From: Gordonia hankookensis
GTDB taxonomy: Bacteria; Actinomycetota; Actinomycetes; Mycobacteriales; Mycobacteriaceae
DNA length: 64,000 bases
Reading direction: 5' to 3'
NCBI RefSeq assembly: GCF_014673215.1
Contig: NZ_JACWMS010000003.1
Coordinates: forward strand, 372,001-436,000
This document shows, one piece after another, positions 15,374 to 24,575 of this stretch (the stretch's first letter is position 1; the number at the start of each line of letters is the position of its first letter). The position numbers were made by a program, and so were the translations under genes. The notes beneath the pieces are model-generated. The model saw only the letters and a list, made by a program, of their open reading frames with translations. It did no database searches and was not told the origin of the DNA.

Positions 15374-16492
15374 TCAGTCCAGTAGTCCCAGCGCGATGCC
15401 GTCCAGGATGTCGTGTTCACTGACCACGAGGTCGGTGATCTCGGCGCGCTCCCGGAGAACCCGGGCGAGTTCCATGGTGACCAGGGCACCACCGCCGATC
15501 ACGTCGACCCGGCCGGGGTGCATGGGGCCGAGCGCGGCGCGCTCGGCCCGGGTCATCCCGACCAGCCGCCGGCACACCACGTCGAGATCGTCGAGTGAGA
15601 TGCGCGAGAGATGAATGACCTCCGGGTCGTATTCGGCCAGTCCCGCACCCACCGCCGACAACGTGGTCATCGTGCCTGCCACACCCACCCAGGTGCGGGC
15701 ATCGTCCACGGGCACCGCGGCGAAGGCCGGATCGAGTCGGCCGCGCGCGAACTCACGCGCTGCCACCACCTCGTCGGTGGTCGGCGGGTCCGACGGGAGA
15801 CACCGTTCGGTCAGCCGGACGCAACCGATGTCCGCGGAGTACGCGGCGCGCACGCCATCCGCGTCACCCACCACGACCTCGGTCGATCCGCCACCGAGAT
15901 CGGTGACCACGAAAGGTCCATCAGCAGCGTCGAGTTCGCCGACCGCGCCGCGGAACGACAGCCGCGCCTCCTCGTCACCGCTGATCACCTCGGCGCGCGC
16001 ACCGGGCTGCACCCGACCCAGGATCTCCGAGGTCATCGCGAAGAAGTCGTCGCGGTTGGAGGCATCACGGGTCGCCGACGTCGCGACCATACGGACACGT
16101 TCGACACCTGCCGCCACCATGATGTCGGCGTAGTCCGACAACGCCTTTCGCGTGCGTTCGATGGCAGCCGGGGCGAACTCACCGTTGGCGTCGACGCCCT
16201 CGCCGAGGCGGACGACGCGCATCTCGCGGTGGATGTCGACGAGTGGGCTCGAGGAGTGATCTCGATACGCCTCCTCGCTGCGCTCGTCGGCTACTCGATC
16301 AGCGGTACGGCGCTCGTCGGCTACTCGATCAGCGGAGACGTGCTCGTTGGCCACAGCGGAGTGGCGCTCGTCGGCTACTCGATCAGCAGAGCGGCGCCCG
16401 TTGGCCACAGCGGTGCGGTGCACGCCGGACGACTCGGCGACGAGCAGGCGGATCGAGTTGGTTCCGCAATCCACGGCCCCCACGACGGTCAC
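15374..16492 (-). CDS. ppx: Ppx/GppA phosphatase with an in-frame repeat insertion
   Basis: A 372-residue exopolyphosphatase / pppGpp phosphohydrolase of the ASKHA fold. The first phosphate loop is VDCGTNSIRLLVA (7-19) and the second is VVTDLGGGSTEVVV. The distal GGG (DVIGGGALV) is also present. In relatives the chain runs straight from the first loop to IHREMRVVRLGEGVDA. Here about 60 extra residues (about 22-84) intervene, built of 8- and 10-residue repeats such as SADRVADER and SAVANE. These come from a tandem REP-like DNA repeat whose units keep frame. The rest of the enzyme looks intact, so activity may be retained if the loop is tolerated. GTG start; GTGA overlap with the preceding gene. 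Confidence 0.9.
   Translation of the reverse strand: MTVVGAVDCGTNSIRLLVAESSGVHRTAVANGRRSADRVADERHSAVANEHVSADRVADERRTADRVADERSEEAYRDHSSSPLVDIHREMRVVRLGEGVDANGEFAPAAIERTRKALSDYADIMVAAGVERVRMVATSATRDASNRDDFFAMTSEILGRVQPGARAEVISGDEEARLSFRGAVGELDAADGPFVVTDLGGGSTEVVVGDADGVRAAYSADIGCVRLTERCLPSDPPTTDEVVAAREFARGRLDPAFAAVPVDDARTWVGVAGTMTTLSAVGAGLAEYDPEVIHLSRISLDDLDVVCRRLVGMTRAERAALGPMHPGRVDVIGGGALVTMELARVLRERAEITDLVVSEHDILDGIALGLLD
16252..16418. repeat. REP-like palindromic element with tandem 30- and 24-bp units inside ppx/gppA
   Basis: Five units follow each other: 16281-16310, 16311-16340 and 16365-16394 are 30 bp with the shared core CTCGTCGGCTACTCGATCAG, while 16341-16364 and 16395-16418 are 24 bp and share GTTGGCCACAGCGG. 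The order is A-A-B-A-B. All lengths are multiples of three, so the ppx frame stays open. The flank 16252-16281 (ending CTCGATACGCCTCCTCGCTG) continues what I recall as the intergenic repeat GTTGAGTAGCCGACGAGCG...GAGGAGGCGTATCGA of Gordonia/Rhodococcus genomes. Within-element expansion is visible directly; the family identity is from memory. Confidence 0.85.
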
Positions 16493-17019
16493 TCGGGGTC
16501 ATCCTCCGTGTTGTCGGTGTGCACGTAACGGGGCCAGTCCGCAGGAATCGCCGTGCCGCGCAAGGGCCCTTCGGCAGCCAGTGCGACAGACTCGTCGCCC
16601 AGCGGGTTCAGACCAGGACCCTTCGCGAGCGAATGCGCGATCAGCACGTGCAGGCACTTCACCCGATCGGGCATGCCGCCGCCGGTGAAATCGGTACCCA
16701 GGGACTCGATCGCGTCACGCTCGGCGAGGTACGACTCGTGGGCGCGACGATAGGCCGCCGCCAACTCGGGGTCGGCACTCAGGCGCGCCGTCATCTCCTT
16801 CATCACCCCGGCCGACTCCTGGCGACTCGCCTCTGCGGTGAGCCGCGGATCGGTCAGATAATAGAGAGTCGGGAACGGCGTGCCGTCGGGCAGCCGAGGA
16901 CTGGTCTTGATGACCGCCGGTGCGCCGTCCGGTGTGCGATAGCTGACCTCCACCACGCCACGCGGCTCCCGCCCGAGTTGCGAGGCGATGGTGGCCAGGT
17001 CGGTTGCAGAGACGCTCAC
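16489..17019 (-). CDS. DUF501-domain protein
   Basis: A 176-residue protein of the DUF501 family, whose function is unknown. The segment PRLPDGTPFPTLYYLTDPRLT and the C-terminal FTGGGMPDRVKCLHVLIAHSLAKG are the recognisable conserved blocks, the latter containing Cys and His residues. The gene lies between an FtsB/DivIC-like gene and ppx/gppA, an order I recall from Mycobacterium (Rv1024-Rv1025-Rv1026). The GTG at 17019 overlaps the upstream stop as GTGA, and its own stop overlaps the ppx GTG in the same way. The strict coupling suggests fixed stoichiometry in this operon, but no biochemical role is known. Confidence 0.88.
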   Translation of the reverse strand: MSVSATDLATIASQLGREPRGVVEVSYRTPDGAPAVIKTSPRLPDGTPFPTLYYLTDPRLTAEASRQESAGVMKEMTARLSADPELAAAYRRAHESYLAERDAIESLGTDFTGGGMPDRVKCLHVLIAHSLAKGPGLNPLGDESVALAAEGPLRGTAIPADWPRYVHTDNTEDDPE

Positions 17020-17738
17020 TTGGCGTTCGGAGGGGTCGACACGGATTCCCACAGATTGCCGTACCACGGGTTACGGGCGCGCTCCTCGGCCTTCTTCTGC
17101 GCGGCGACCCGCGCGTCGTCATCGGGATACATCATCACCACGGCCTTCTCACCCGGCCGCACGAACTGAAGGCGCTCACGCGCCTTCGCCTCGATATATG
17201 CCGGGTCACCCTGCTCGTTCACCTTTTGCTGATAGTCGGTGACCTCAGATCGGAGACGCTCGTTGCCCGCCCGCAGCTGATCGAACTCCGCACGCTGCGA
17301 GAAATAGGTCCGCACCGGCATCGCGAGCGTCAGCGCGACAACGCTGATGACCAGCGCGAGGATGATCGCCCGCTTGGCGTCGAGACCCTCCCACCGGGCA
17401 GTCAGCGATGCCCGATCGAAACTGCGCCTCCGTGTTCGTCGCGTCGACGGACGCCGCGTGCGCGAGCCGATCCGGCCGGCCGGATCGGCTTCCGCCTCAG
17501 AGGCATCCCGCCCGGCCGGGTCCAGATCGTCCGCGTGCACTTCCTGCTCGCCGGTCTCCGTCACCGAGATCCTCGACGGACGCGTCGGACCTGGGGTCAC
17601 CCCCGGTGACCGGGGTCGGGCATGACCGCGCGCGGCACCGCCACGTCGGTCAGCCCGCGCCCGATGACGCCGTCCATCCGGCATCCCACGAGACGGCTGG
17701 GCACGCTCACTCCGCTCCCGGCGCCCGCCTGATGTCAT
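17016..17738 (-). CDS. FtsB/DivIC-type septum formation protein
   Basis: A 240-residue bitopic membrane protein. One helix (124-142, IILALVISVVALTLAMPV) is followed by a leucine-rich coiled coil (about 146-175) and the segment YIEAKARERLQFVRPGEKAVVM, the usual FtsB/DivIC signature. It would bridge FtsL and FtsQ in the divisome. The first 120 residues are an Arg/Pro-rich, probably disordered cytoplasmic tail, much longer than in E. coli FtsB. It may include non-coding sequence if a later start is used, although ATG at 17738 is the clearest. It begins 13 bases after the eno stop and probably shares its transcript. Confidence 0.85.
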   Translation of the reverse strand: MTSGGRRERSERAQPSRGMPDGRRHRARADRRGGAARGHARPRSPGVTPGPTRPSRISVTETGEQEVHADDLDPAGRDASEAEADPAGRIGSRTRRPSTRRTRRRSFDRASLTARWEGLDAKRAIILALVISVVALTLAMPVRTYFSQRAEFDQLRAGNERLRSEVTDYQQKVNEQGDPAYIEAKARERLQFVRPGEKAVVMMYPDDDARVAAQKKAEERARNPWYGNLWESVSTPPNAK

Positions 17739-17751
17739 GGGGTCAAGCTAA

Positions 17752-19047
<1,296 letters not shown>

Positions 19048-19153
19048 TTATGGTCGACGGGGTCGACGCCACTTCAACGCCGACGGGTACGCGTCAAAGC
19101 CTAATCGTTGGCCGGTGGACGCACGTGACAAGGGAGGGACCCGGCGCGGGGCC

Positions 19154-19921
19154 TCAGTATCGAACGTTGACCGAGTAGGCGTTGGCGCGGTCCCGGACGT
19201 CGAGGACGTACTTCATCGAGTTGTTGTAGACCTTCACCGCGTCCTCCCAGCCCTCCGGTGTGGTCATGTCACCACCCGAGGACACGCACAGATATCGCGC
19301 GGCCGACAGGGCGGCGTCGTCGATGTTGTCGGGATCGGCTCGTCCGTCGCCGTTGGCATCGACTCCGTAGCGTTTCCACGTCTCCGGGATGAACTGGAAC
19401 GGTCCCATCGCCCGATCATGTGTGGGGTCACCATCCAGCTTTCCGCCGTCGGTGTCATGGATCTGCATGTTGCCCTTGGTGCCGTCGAGGGCCACGCCAC
19501 GAATCGGCGGCGCGGTGTCCCCGTTGGCCGCGATGTCGGTCCCGTGGTGGGTGCCGTGCTTGCTCTCCACCGCCGCCACCCCGGCCAGCGTCGTCCACGC
19601 GAGTCCGCATTCGGGGTGCTGCTGGCGCTGGATCTCCGCGGCGTTGCCGTATGCCTCGAGCGCGATCAGCGGGATGCCGGTGGAGTCCGAGATCGGGCCC
19701 GCCCAGCCACGGAACAGTTCGGCGGTCCGTCCTGGGGCATTGATGTCGATATACGGGGTCGGCGCGCCAGGCCCCGGCGGAATCCCGTCCGGTATGTCGG
19801 GTCGGTTCAGCGAGGGCAGGTCGAGGCACGCAGAGGCCACGAGCGCGGTCGCGCCGATCATCAGCGGCACCAGAACCAGTCGGCGACCGGCTCCACGCCG
19901 CACGCTCATGCGCGCCCTCAC
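19154..19921 (-). CDS. Lytic transglycosylase lipoprotein (LpqU-like)
   Basis: A 255-residue predicted lipoprotein with lipobox VASAC (Cys32) and a Pro-rich linker. The SLT/MltB-like domain has the probable catalytic Glu119 in GVAAVESKHGTHHG, the MGPFQFIPETWKRYG block and the calcium-like DANGDGRADPDNIDDAA segment. It would cleave peptidoglycan glycan strands to 1,6-anhydro products. The position upstream of eno matches mycobacterial lpqU. GTG at 19921 is chosen because AAAGGAGA lies just upstream; ATG at 19909 is the alternative. Loss of signal or charge would not differ between the two. Confidence 0.88.
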   Translation of the reverse strand: MRARMSVRRGAGRRLVLVPLMIGATALVASACLDLPSLNRPDIPDGIPPGPGAPTPYIDINAPGRTAELFRGWAGPISDSTGIPLIALEAYGNAAEIQRQQHPECGLAWTTLAGVAAVESKHGTHHGTDIAANGDTAPPIRGVALDGTKGNMQIHDTDGGKLDGDPTHDRAMGPFQFIPETWKRYGVDANGDGRADPDNIDDAALSAARYLCVSSGGDMTTPEGWEDAVKVYNNSMKYVLDVRDRANAYSVNVRY

Positions 19922-20006
19922 TGCATCTCCTTTGAGTCTTTTGTCCCGTTCCCCATGACAACTGCGGGGTACCCCTTTCGGTTCCCACGGCGCGAGGCTA
20001 CTGTCA

Positions 20007-20025
20007 CGTGGTTAGCCTCACCAAA
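20007..20025 (+). promoter_or_regulatory. DtxR/IdeR-like iron box upstream of efeUOB
   Basis: CGTGGTTAGCCTCACCAAA matches 14 of 19 positions of the IdeR consensus TTAGGTTAGSCTAACCTAA, including the whole GGTTAGSCT core. It sits 39 bases before the efeU start, where a bound repressor would block transcription. This implies iron-replete repression of the ferrous/ferric uptake operon. The match is read by eye; no binding data. Confidence 0.6.
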
Positions 20026-20063
20026 CCTGATCACGCACGTGATTCCGTCCCAGAAAGACCGGC

Positions 20064-20975
20064 ATGCAGCTTTTGGCCGCGGGCGGCGCGCCCTCGATTT
20101 TCGCGCAGATGTTCGGCAGTGGGCTGATCGGTCTTCGCGAAGGCCTCGAAACGGGCATCGTGGTGATGATCCTGGTGGCGTTCGTGGTGAAGTCCGACCG
20201 CCGGGACGCGCTGAAATGGATCTGGGCCGGGGTCTCGGCCGCGGTAGCGATGGTCGTGGTGATCTTCTTGATCATCCACCTCGGCACGTCGACGGTCACC
20301 ACACTCACTGCCGAGCTGATCGCCGGCCTTGCGTCACTGGTGGCAGTGGTGATCGTCACCGCCATGGTGCTGTGGATGAGCAAAGCCGCCGCGCACATCT
20401 CGACCGACCTGAAATCGGGGATGTCGCATGCGTTGCTGACCGGGGGCGTGTCGGTGATGGGCCTGGCCTTCCTGGCCGTCGGGCGCGAAGGGTTCGAGAC
20501 CGCGCTCCTGATGGTCGGCTACGCCGAGAGTGTGTCGGGGAGCCTGTGGCCGTTGCTGGGTCTGTTGCTCGGCATCGTGGTTGCGATCGTGGTGACCGTG
20601 CTGCTCTACCGGGGTGCGGTGAGACTGAACTTCCACAAGTTCTTCCTCTACACCGGGATCTTCCTGATCTTCGTCGCGGCCGGGATCCTCTCCTACGGCG
20701 TCCGGGCCCTGCAGACCGTTGGATGGCTCCCTGGCGGCAGCAACCTGGCGTTCGACATCTCCGAGCACTATGACCAGTCGTCGTGGTACGGCACGGTGCT
20801 CGCCGGCATCTTCAACGTGCGCCCCGACCCGACTGTCCTGCAGGTGGTGGCGTGGTGCCTCTACGTGGTGATCGTCCTCTACTTCTTCCTCCGCGCGAAC
20901 CGGCAGCGGCCACCAGCCCCGTCCGATGACGGTTCCGCCACGCAAGCCCCGGCCGCCACAGACGCCGGTACCTGA
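20064..20975 (+). CDS. efeU: EfeU/FTR1-type iron permease
   Basis: A 303-residue membrane permease with seven hydrophobic helices. The two iron-translocation motifs are REGLE (25-29) and REGFE (141-145), the hallmark of Ftr1/EfeU. It moves iron across the cytoplasmic membrane in concert with EfeO and EfeB, encoded just downstream. A 30-residue hydrophilic tail rich in Ala and Pro follows the last helix. ATG at 20064 is used. The operon stands between the lytic transglycosylase and mazG genes, which in Mycobacterium are adjacent as I recall, so efeUOB looks like an insertion into a conserved block. Confidence 0.95.
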   Translation: MQLLAAGGAPSIFAQMFGSGLIGLREGLETGIVVMILVAFVVKSDRRDALKWIWAGVSAAVAMVVVIFLIIHLGTSTVTTLTAELIAGLASLVAVVIVTAMVLWMSKAAAHISTDLKSGMSHALLTGGVSVMGLAFLAVGREGFETALLMVGYAESVSGSLWPLLGLLLGIVVAIVVTVLLYRGAVRLNFHKFFLYTGIFLIFVAAGILSYGVRALQTVGWLPGGSNLAFDISEHYDQSSWYGTVLAGIFNVRPDPTVLQVVAWCLYVVIVLYFFLRANRQRPPAPSDDGSATQAPAATDAGT

Positions 20976-20987
20976 AAGGAACACAGG

Positions 20988-22196
20988 GTGAATCCAAGAC
21001 TCACCACGCCCGTCGCGTTGCTGTCGCTGGCCGTGCTCGCGCCGATCATGTTGGCAGGCTGCACCTCCAAGGAGAGCGAGAACGGGGCGATCGCGGTCAC
21101 CTCGACCAACGACGGTTGCGACCTCGACAAATCCGAGGCCCAGACCGGCGACGTGAACTTCAAGGTGACCAACAACGGGTCCAAGGTCACCGAGTTCTAC
21201 CTGTACGGGAACAACAACCGTGTCCTGGGTGAGGTGGAGAACATCGGGCCGGGACTTTCGGGGAATCTGACCGTCGAGGTCACTGATCCCGGCACCTACA
21301 CCGTGGCCTGCAAGCCCGGCATGGTCGGTACCGGCATCCGCAAGGAGATCTCGGTGACCGGCGAGAAGAAGGCGAAGGAGGAGGTGCCCGCCGACGTCAA
21401 CGCCGCCAAGGAGCGCTACCTCGACTACGTTCGCGGCCAGGTCAACGGGCTGTCGGCCCAGGTGCAGGTCTTCGTCGATCACGTGAAGGCCGGCGAGGTC
21501 GACCAGGCCAAGGCCATGTTCGGTCAGGTCCGCACCTTCTACGAGCGCATCGAGCCCGTCGCCGAATCGTTCCCCGATCTCGACCCGGCCATCGACATGC
21601 GCTGGGACGACACCGAGGACGGATCGCAGCCGTTCACCGGATTCCACCGCATCGAGCGGGCCCTGTGGCCGCCGCAGCAGGCCGAGGTCGGCGAGGCACC
21701 CGGGCAGATCGCCCCGGCCGACGCCGCCAATGCCAAGGCCACCGACAACAAGGCCGAGATCGACAAGGCCGCCGACGCACTGCTCGCCAACGTCAACAAG
21801 CTGAAGGCCGAGGTCAACAAGCCCGACTTCACCTTCGAGACACGCCAGTTCGTGCAGGGCCCCCAGGCACTGATCGATGAGATCGCCGCCACCAAGGTCG
21901 GCGGTGAAGAGGATCGCTACTCCCATACCGACCTGTGGGACTTCGCGGCCAACGTCGACGGAGCCGAGACCTTGATCGCGGAGATGCAGCCGATGATCTC
22001 GGCCAAGGACCAGGCGCTGATGGACAAGATCACCGCCCAGTTCGCCGATGTCCGCACCGCCATCAACCAATACCGCGACGGCGACGGATACGTGACCTAC
22101 ACCCAGGTCACCGAGGAACAGCGTAAGGACCTGTCCAACAAGATCGATGCTCTGTCGGCGTCACTGTCGCAGGTTCCCGGGCTGGTGCTGGGATAG
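20988..22196 (+). CDS. efeO: EfeO iron-binding lipoprotein
   Basis: A 402-residue predicted lipoprotein with lipobox MLAGC (Cys25). A cupredoxin-like N-domain (about 34-125) lacks an obvious full copper site. The imelysin/M75-type helical domain (about 138-395) holds the HxxE motif His220-Arg-Ile-Glu223 (GFHRIERALWPP). EfeO delivers iron to EfeU from outside the membrane. GTG at 20988 has AAGGAA upstream, 12 bases after efeU. Its stop directly abuts the efeB ATG, so the three genes form one operon under the IdeR-like box. Confidence 0.94.
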   Translation: MNPRLTTPVALLSLAVLAPIMLAGCTSKESENGAIAVTSTNDGCDLDKSEAQTGDVNFKVTNNGSKVTEFYLYGNNNRVLGEVENIGPGLSGNLTVEVTDPGTYTVACKPGMVGTGIRKEISVTGEKKAKEEVPADVNAAKERYLDYVRGQVNGLSAQVQVFVDHVKAGEVDQAKAMFGQVRTFYERIEPVAESFPDLDPAIDMRWDDTEDGSQPFTGFHRIERALWPPQQAEVGEAPGQIAPADAANAKATDNKAEIDKAADALLANVNKLKAEVNKPDFTFETRQFVQGPQALIDEIAATKVGGEEDRYSHTDLWDFAANVDGAETLIAEMQPMISAKDQALMDKITAQFADVRTAINQYRDGDGYVTYTQVTEEQRKDLSNKIDALSASLSQVPGLVLG

Positions 22197-23501
22197 ATGT
22201 CGGAGAACACCCCGCCGCCGGCCGAGAACTCGCGACGCCAACGCATCTCGCGTAGGGCGCTACTCGGGGGCGCCGGCGTCGGGGTGGTCGCGGCTGCCGC
22301 AGGCGGCGCGATCGGTCGTGCCACCGCAGCCGAGGACACCAACGGATCGCAGGTGGTCGCCTTCCGAGGCGAACGTCAGGCCGGGATCATCACGGCCGCA
22401 CAGGATCGCCTGCACTTCGTCAGTTTCGATGTGATCACCGATTCCCGCTCGGATCTGGTGGCGATGCTTCAGAAGTGGACGGTCGCGGCCGAGCGCATGA
22501 CCCGTGGCGAACAGACTGCGCCCGACGGCGCCGTCGGACTCGGCGATTACACACCGCCCGCCGACACCGGGGAAGCGCTCGGTCTCGACGCCGCCAATCT
22601 GACACTCACCATCGGGTTCGGCCCTGGGATGTTCGGGCCGAGTGCATCCGATCCCGACCGTCGGGATCGCTTCGGCATCGCCGATCGCAAACCGGCCGCC
22701 CTCGTCGACCTGCCCGCGTTCGCCGCCGAGAAGATCGAATCGTCCCGGTCCTTCGGTGACATCTGCGTTCAGGCCTGCGCCGACGACCCACAGGTCGCCG
22801 TGCACGCCATCCGGAACCTGGCCCGCATGGGTCTGGGGGTGGTGGCGGTCCGCTGGTCACAGCTCGGGTTCGGCCGCACGTCGTCGACCACCCAGTCCCA
22901 GGACACGCCGCGCAACATGTTCGGCTTCAAGGACGGAACCGCGAACCTCCGTGCCGAGGACACCGATCTACTCGACCGCTGGGTGTGGGTGGCGAAGGAG
23001 GACAACCCCGCGAACGCCCAGTGGATGACCGGCGGCACCTACCTCGTCGCACGCCGCATCCGGATGGACATCGAGCCGTGGGATCGCGCCAACTTGCTCG
23101 AGCAAGAACAGATCGTCGGGCGGTTGAAGGGTTCCGGCGCACCGTTGGGTCAACAGAACGAGTTCGACACCCCGGACTTCGACGTCACGTCGTACGGCGC
23201 ACCGATGATCCCCCGCACCGCACATGTCAGGCTCGCCCATCCCGACAACCTCGGCGGGGTCCAGATCCTGCGCCGGGGCTACAACTTCACCGACGGCTCC
23301 GACGGATTCGGCCACCTCGACGCCGGACTGTTCTTCATCGCGTTCAACCGGGACACCGGCAAGCAGTTCGTGCCCATGCAGCAGGTGTTGTCCCGTCAGG
23401 ACGCGATGACCGAGTACCTGATCCCCAACGGATCGTCGGTGTTCGCGGTACCGCCAGGCTTGCGACCCGGCGAATGGTGGGGTCAGGGACTCTTCGGCTG
23501 A
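22197..23501 (+). CDS. efeB: EfeB, Tat-exported DyP-type haem peroxidase
   Basis: A 434-residue dye-decolorising peroxidase. A twin-arginine signal (SRRALLGG, Arg19-Arg20) directs folded export with haem. GFKDG (243-247, distal Asp246) and the proximal-His region TAHVRLAHP (His343) are typical of EfeB. In the Efe system it oxidises ferrous iron or releases iron from haem before EfeU import. It follows efeO with no gap. The last 19 bases overlap the end of mazG on the opposite strand, an unusually long convergent overlap. Confidence 0.95.
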   Translation: MSENTPPPAENSRRQRISRRALLGGAGVGVVAAAAGGAIGRATAAEDTNGSQVVAFRGERQAGIITAAQDRLHFVSFDVITDSRSDLVAMLQKWTVAAERMTRGEQTAPDGAVGLGDYTPPADTGEALGLDAANLTLTIGFGPGMFGPSASDPDRRDRFGIADRKPAALVDLPAFAAEKIESSRSFGDICVQACADDPQVAVHAIRNLARMGLGVVAVRWSQLGFGRTSSTTQSQDTPRNMFGFKDGTANLRAEDTDLLDRWVWVAKEDNPANAQWMTGGTYLVARRIRMDIEPWDRANLLEQEQIVGRLKGSGAPLGQQNEFDTPDFDVTSYGAPMIPRTAHVRLAHPDNLGGVQILRRGYNFTDGSDGFGHLDAGLFFIAFNRDTGKQFVPMQQVLSRQDAMTEYLIPNGSSVFAVPPGLRPGEWWGQGLFG

Positions 23502-24442
23502 GCCCGGGATTCGTCGCCGACCGCAGCCTGTTCGTCGTCGGCAGCATCGGGGGCCAGCGCTGCGAGCCACGCCGCACGTGTGCTCGGCGCTCCCCCGTCG
23601 GCGCCCGCACGTTTCTCGACGTCGCGGACGTGCGCCATGAACGCCCGAACTCGTTGTCGTGCCAGCTCTTCGACGCTGTCACCGCCGGGTTCGACAGCGA
23701 CGGACGTGATCGCCGGATCGACGGTGTCGAGCGGAAAGTCGGCGGCCGACAGCCGTTCCAGGACCTTCTGCGTCAGGGCCAGCGCCGGCGCCGTCGTGGC
23801 GACCCCGTCGAAGACCGATCCGCGCTTCTTCTCGGCCGCCTTACGCTCTTCCCATTCACGGATCTGCGTCTCCAGATCGGCATGAGCACCGGACAGGATG
23901 CCCGGCGTGCGGCCGGTCACCTTGTCGGTGAAACTCTGGGCGACATCGTCGATGTCGAAGGGATGGTCGGGGTCGTCGGCAGCGATCCGGGCGTGGAACA
24001 ACACCTGGAGCAACAGGTCTCCCAGTTCCTCACGCAGCAGCTCGGGATCGTCGTCGTCAATCGCATCGAGCAGTTCATAGCATTCTTCGAGTAGGTACCG
24101 GCGCAGCGTGGCGTGCGTCTGGGTGCTCTCCCACGGTCCGTTTCGACGGAGGGTGTCCATGAGTGCGACGGCCGCGAGCAATGCATCGCCGGGAACACCC
24201 CGGGCGGCGATCAGGTCGTCGCCGCGCTCGAGCCGGGTGCGGACGAACCGGTGGTTCCGGTCGCTCGTGAGCAGCGTCGACTCGGGATCGTCCACCTCGG
24301 CCCAGGATGCCGACGTCTTGCCCAACTCCCACAGCGTCGAGGGATGGATGTCCTCGGTGATGACGAGCGGACCGGAGAGCAGAGGGATGGCACGCAACGG
24401 GATCACGTCAGGGCGAAGGGGATCGAGTAGCACGACGGTCAT
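23483..24442 (-). CDS. mazG: MazG nucleoside triphosphate pyrophosphohydrolase
   Basis: A 319-residue NTP pyrophosphatase. The catalytic EExxE...ExxD Mg2+ site is Glu119, Glu120, Glu123, Glu139 and Asp142, in LLEECYELLDAID and REELGDLLLQV. A short N-terminal domain of about 85 residues precedes it, as in mycobacterial MazG. It cleans oxidised or surplus (d)NTPs to NMPs. The C-terminal 60 residues are low-complexity and lie over the end of efeB. Downstream on the same strand, 133 bases after another gene's end, it follows mfd, an order I recall from Mycobacterium. Confidence 0.9.
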   Translation of the reverse strand: MTVVLLDPLRPDVIPLRAIPLLSGPLVITEDIHPSTLWELGKTSASWAEVDDPESTLLTSDRNHRFVRTRLERGDDLIAARGVPGDALLAAVALMDTLRRNGPWESTQTHATLRRYLLEECYELLDAIDDDDPELLREELGDLLLQVLFHARIAADDPDHPFDIDDVAQSFTDKVTGRTPGILSGAHADLETQIREWEERKAAEKKRGSVFDGVATTAPALALTQKVLERLSAADFPLDTVDPAITSVAVEPGGDSVEELARQRVRAFMAHVRDVEKRAGADGGAPSTRAAWLAALAPDAADDEQAAVGDESRAQPKSP

Positions 24443-24575
24443 CGAGTCATCCTCCGGGTCGGGCTGCGGATGTCACGACCGTAACCCAGGACGAGCCGGG
24501 TGGGTGGCCACACCGGCAGAGTCGACGACGTGTGTCGATGCTCCCGACGAGAAATCGGGTGCGGTCGACGGGCTT

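Noticed and set aside
16252..16418. CRISPR-like short repeats in ppx
   Set aside because: The units are contiguous with no unique spacers, vary between 24 and 30 bp, stay in frame with ppx and have no cas genes nearby.
20334..22070. A 578-codon antisense frame across efeU and efeO
   Set aside because: Sense genes form an intact efeUOB operon; the antisense frame is a shadow.
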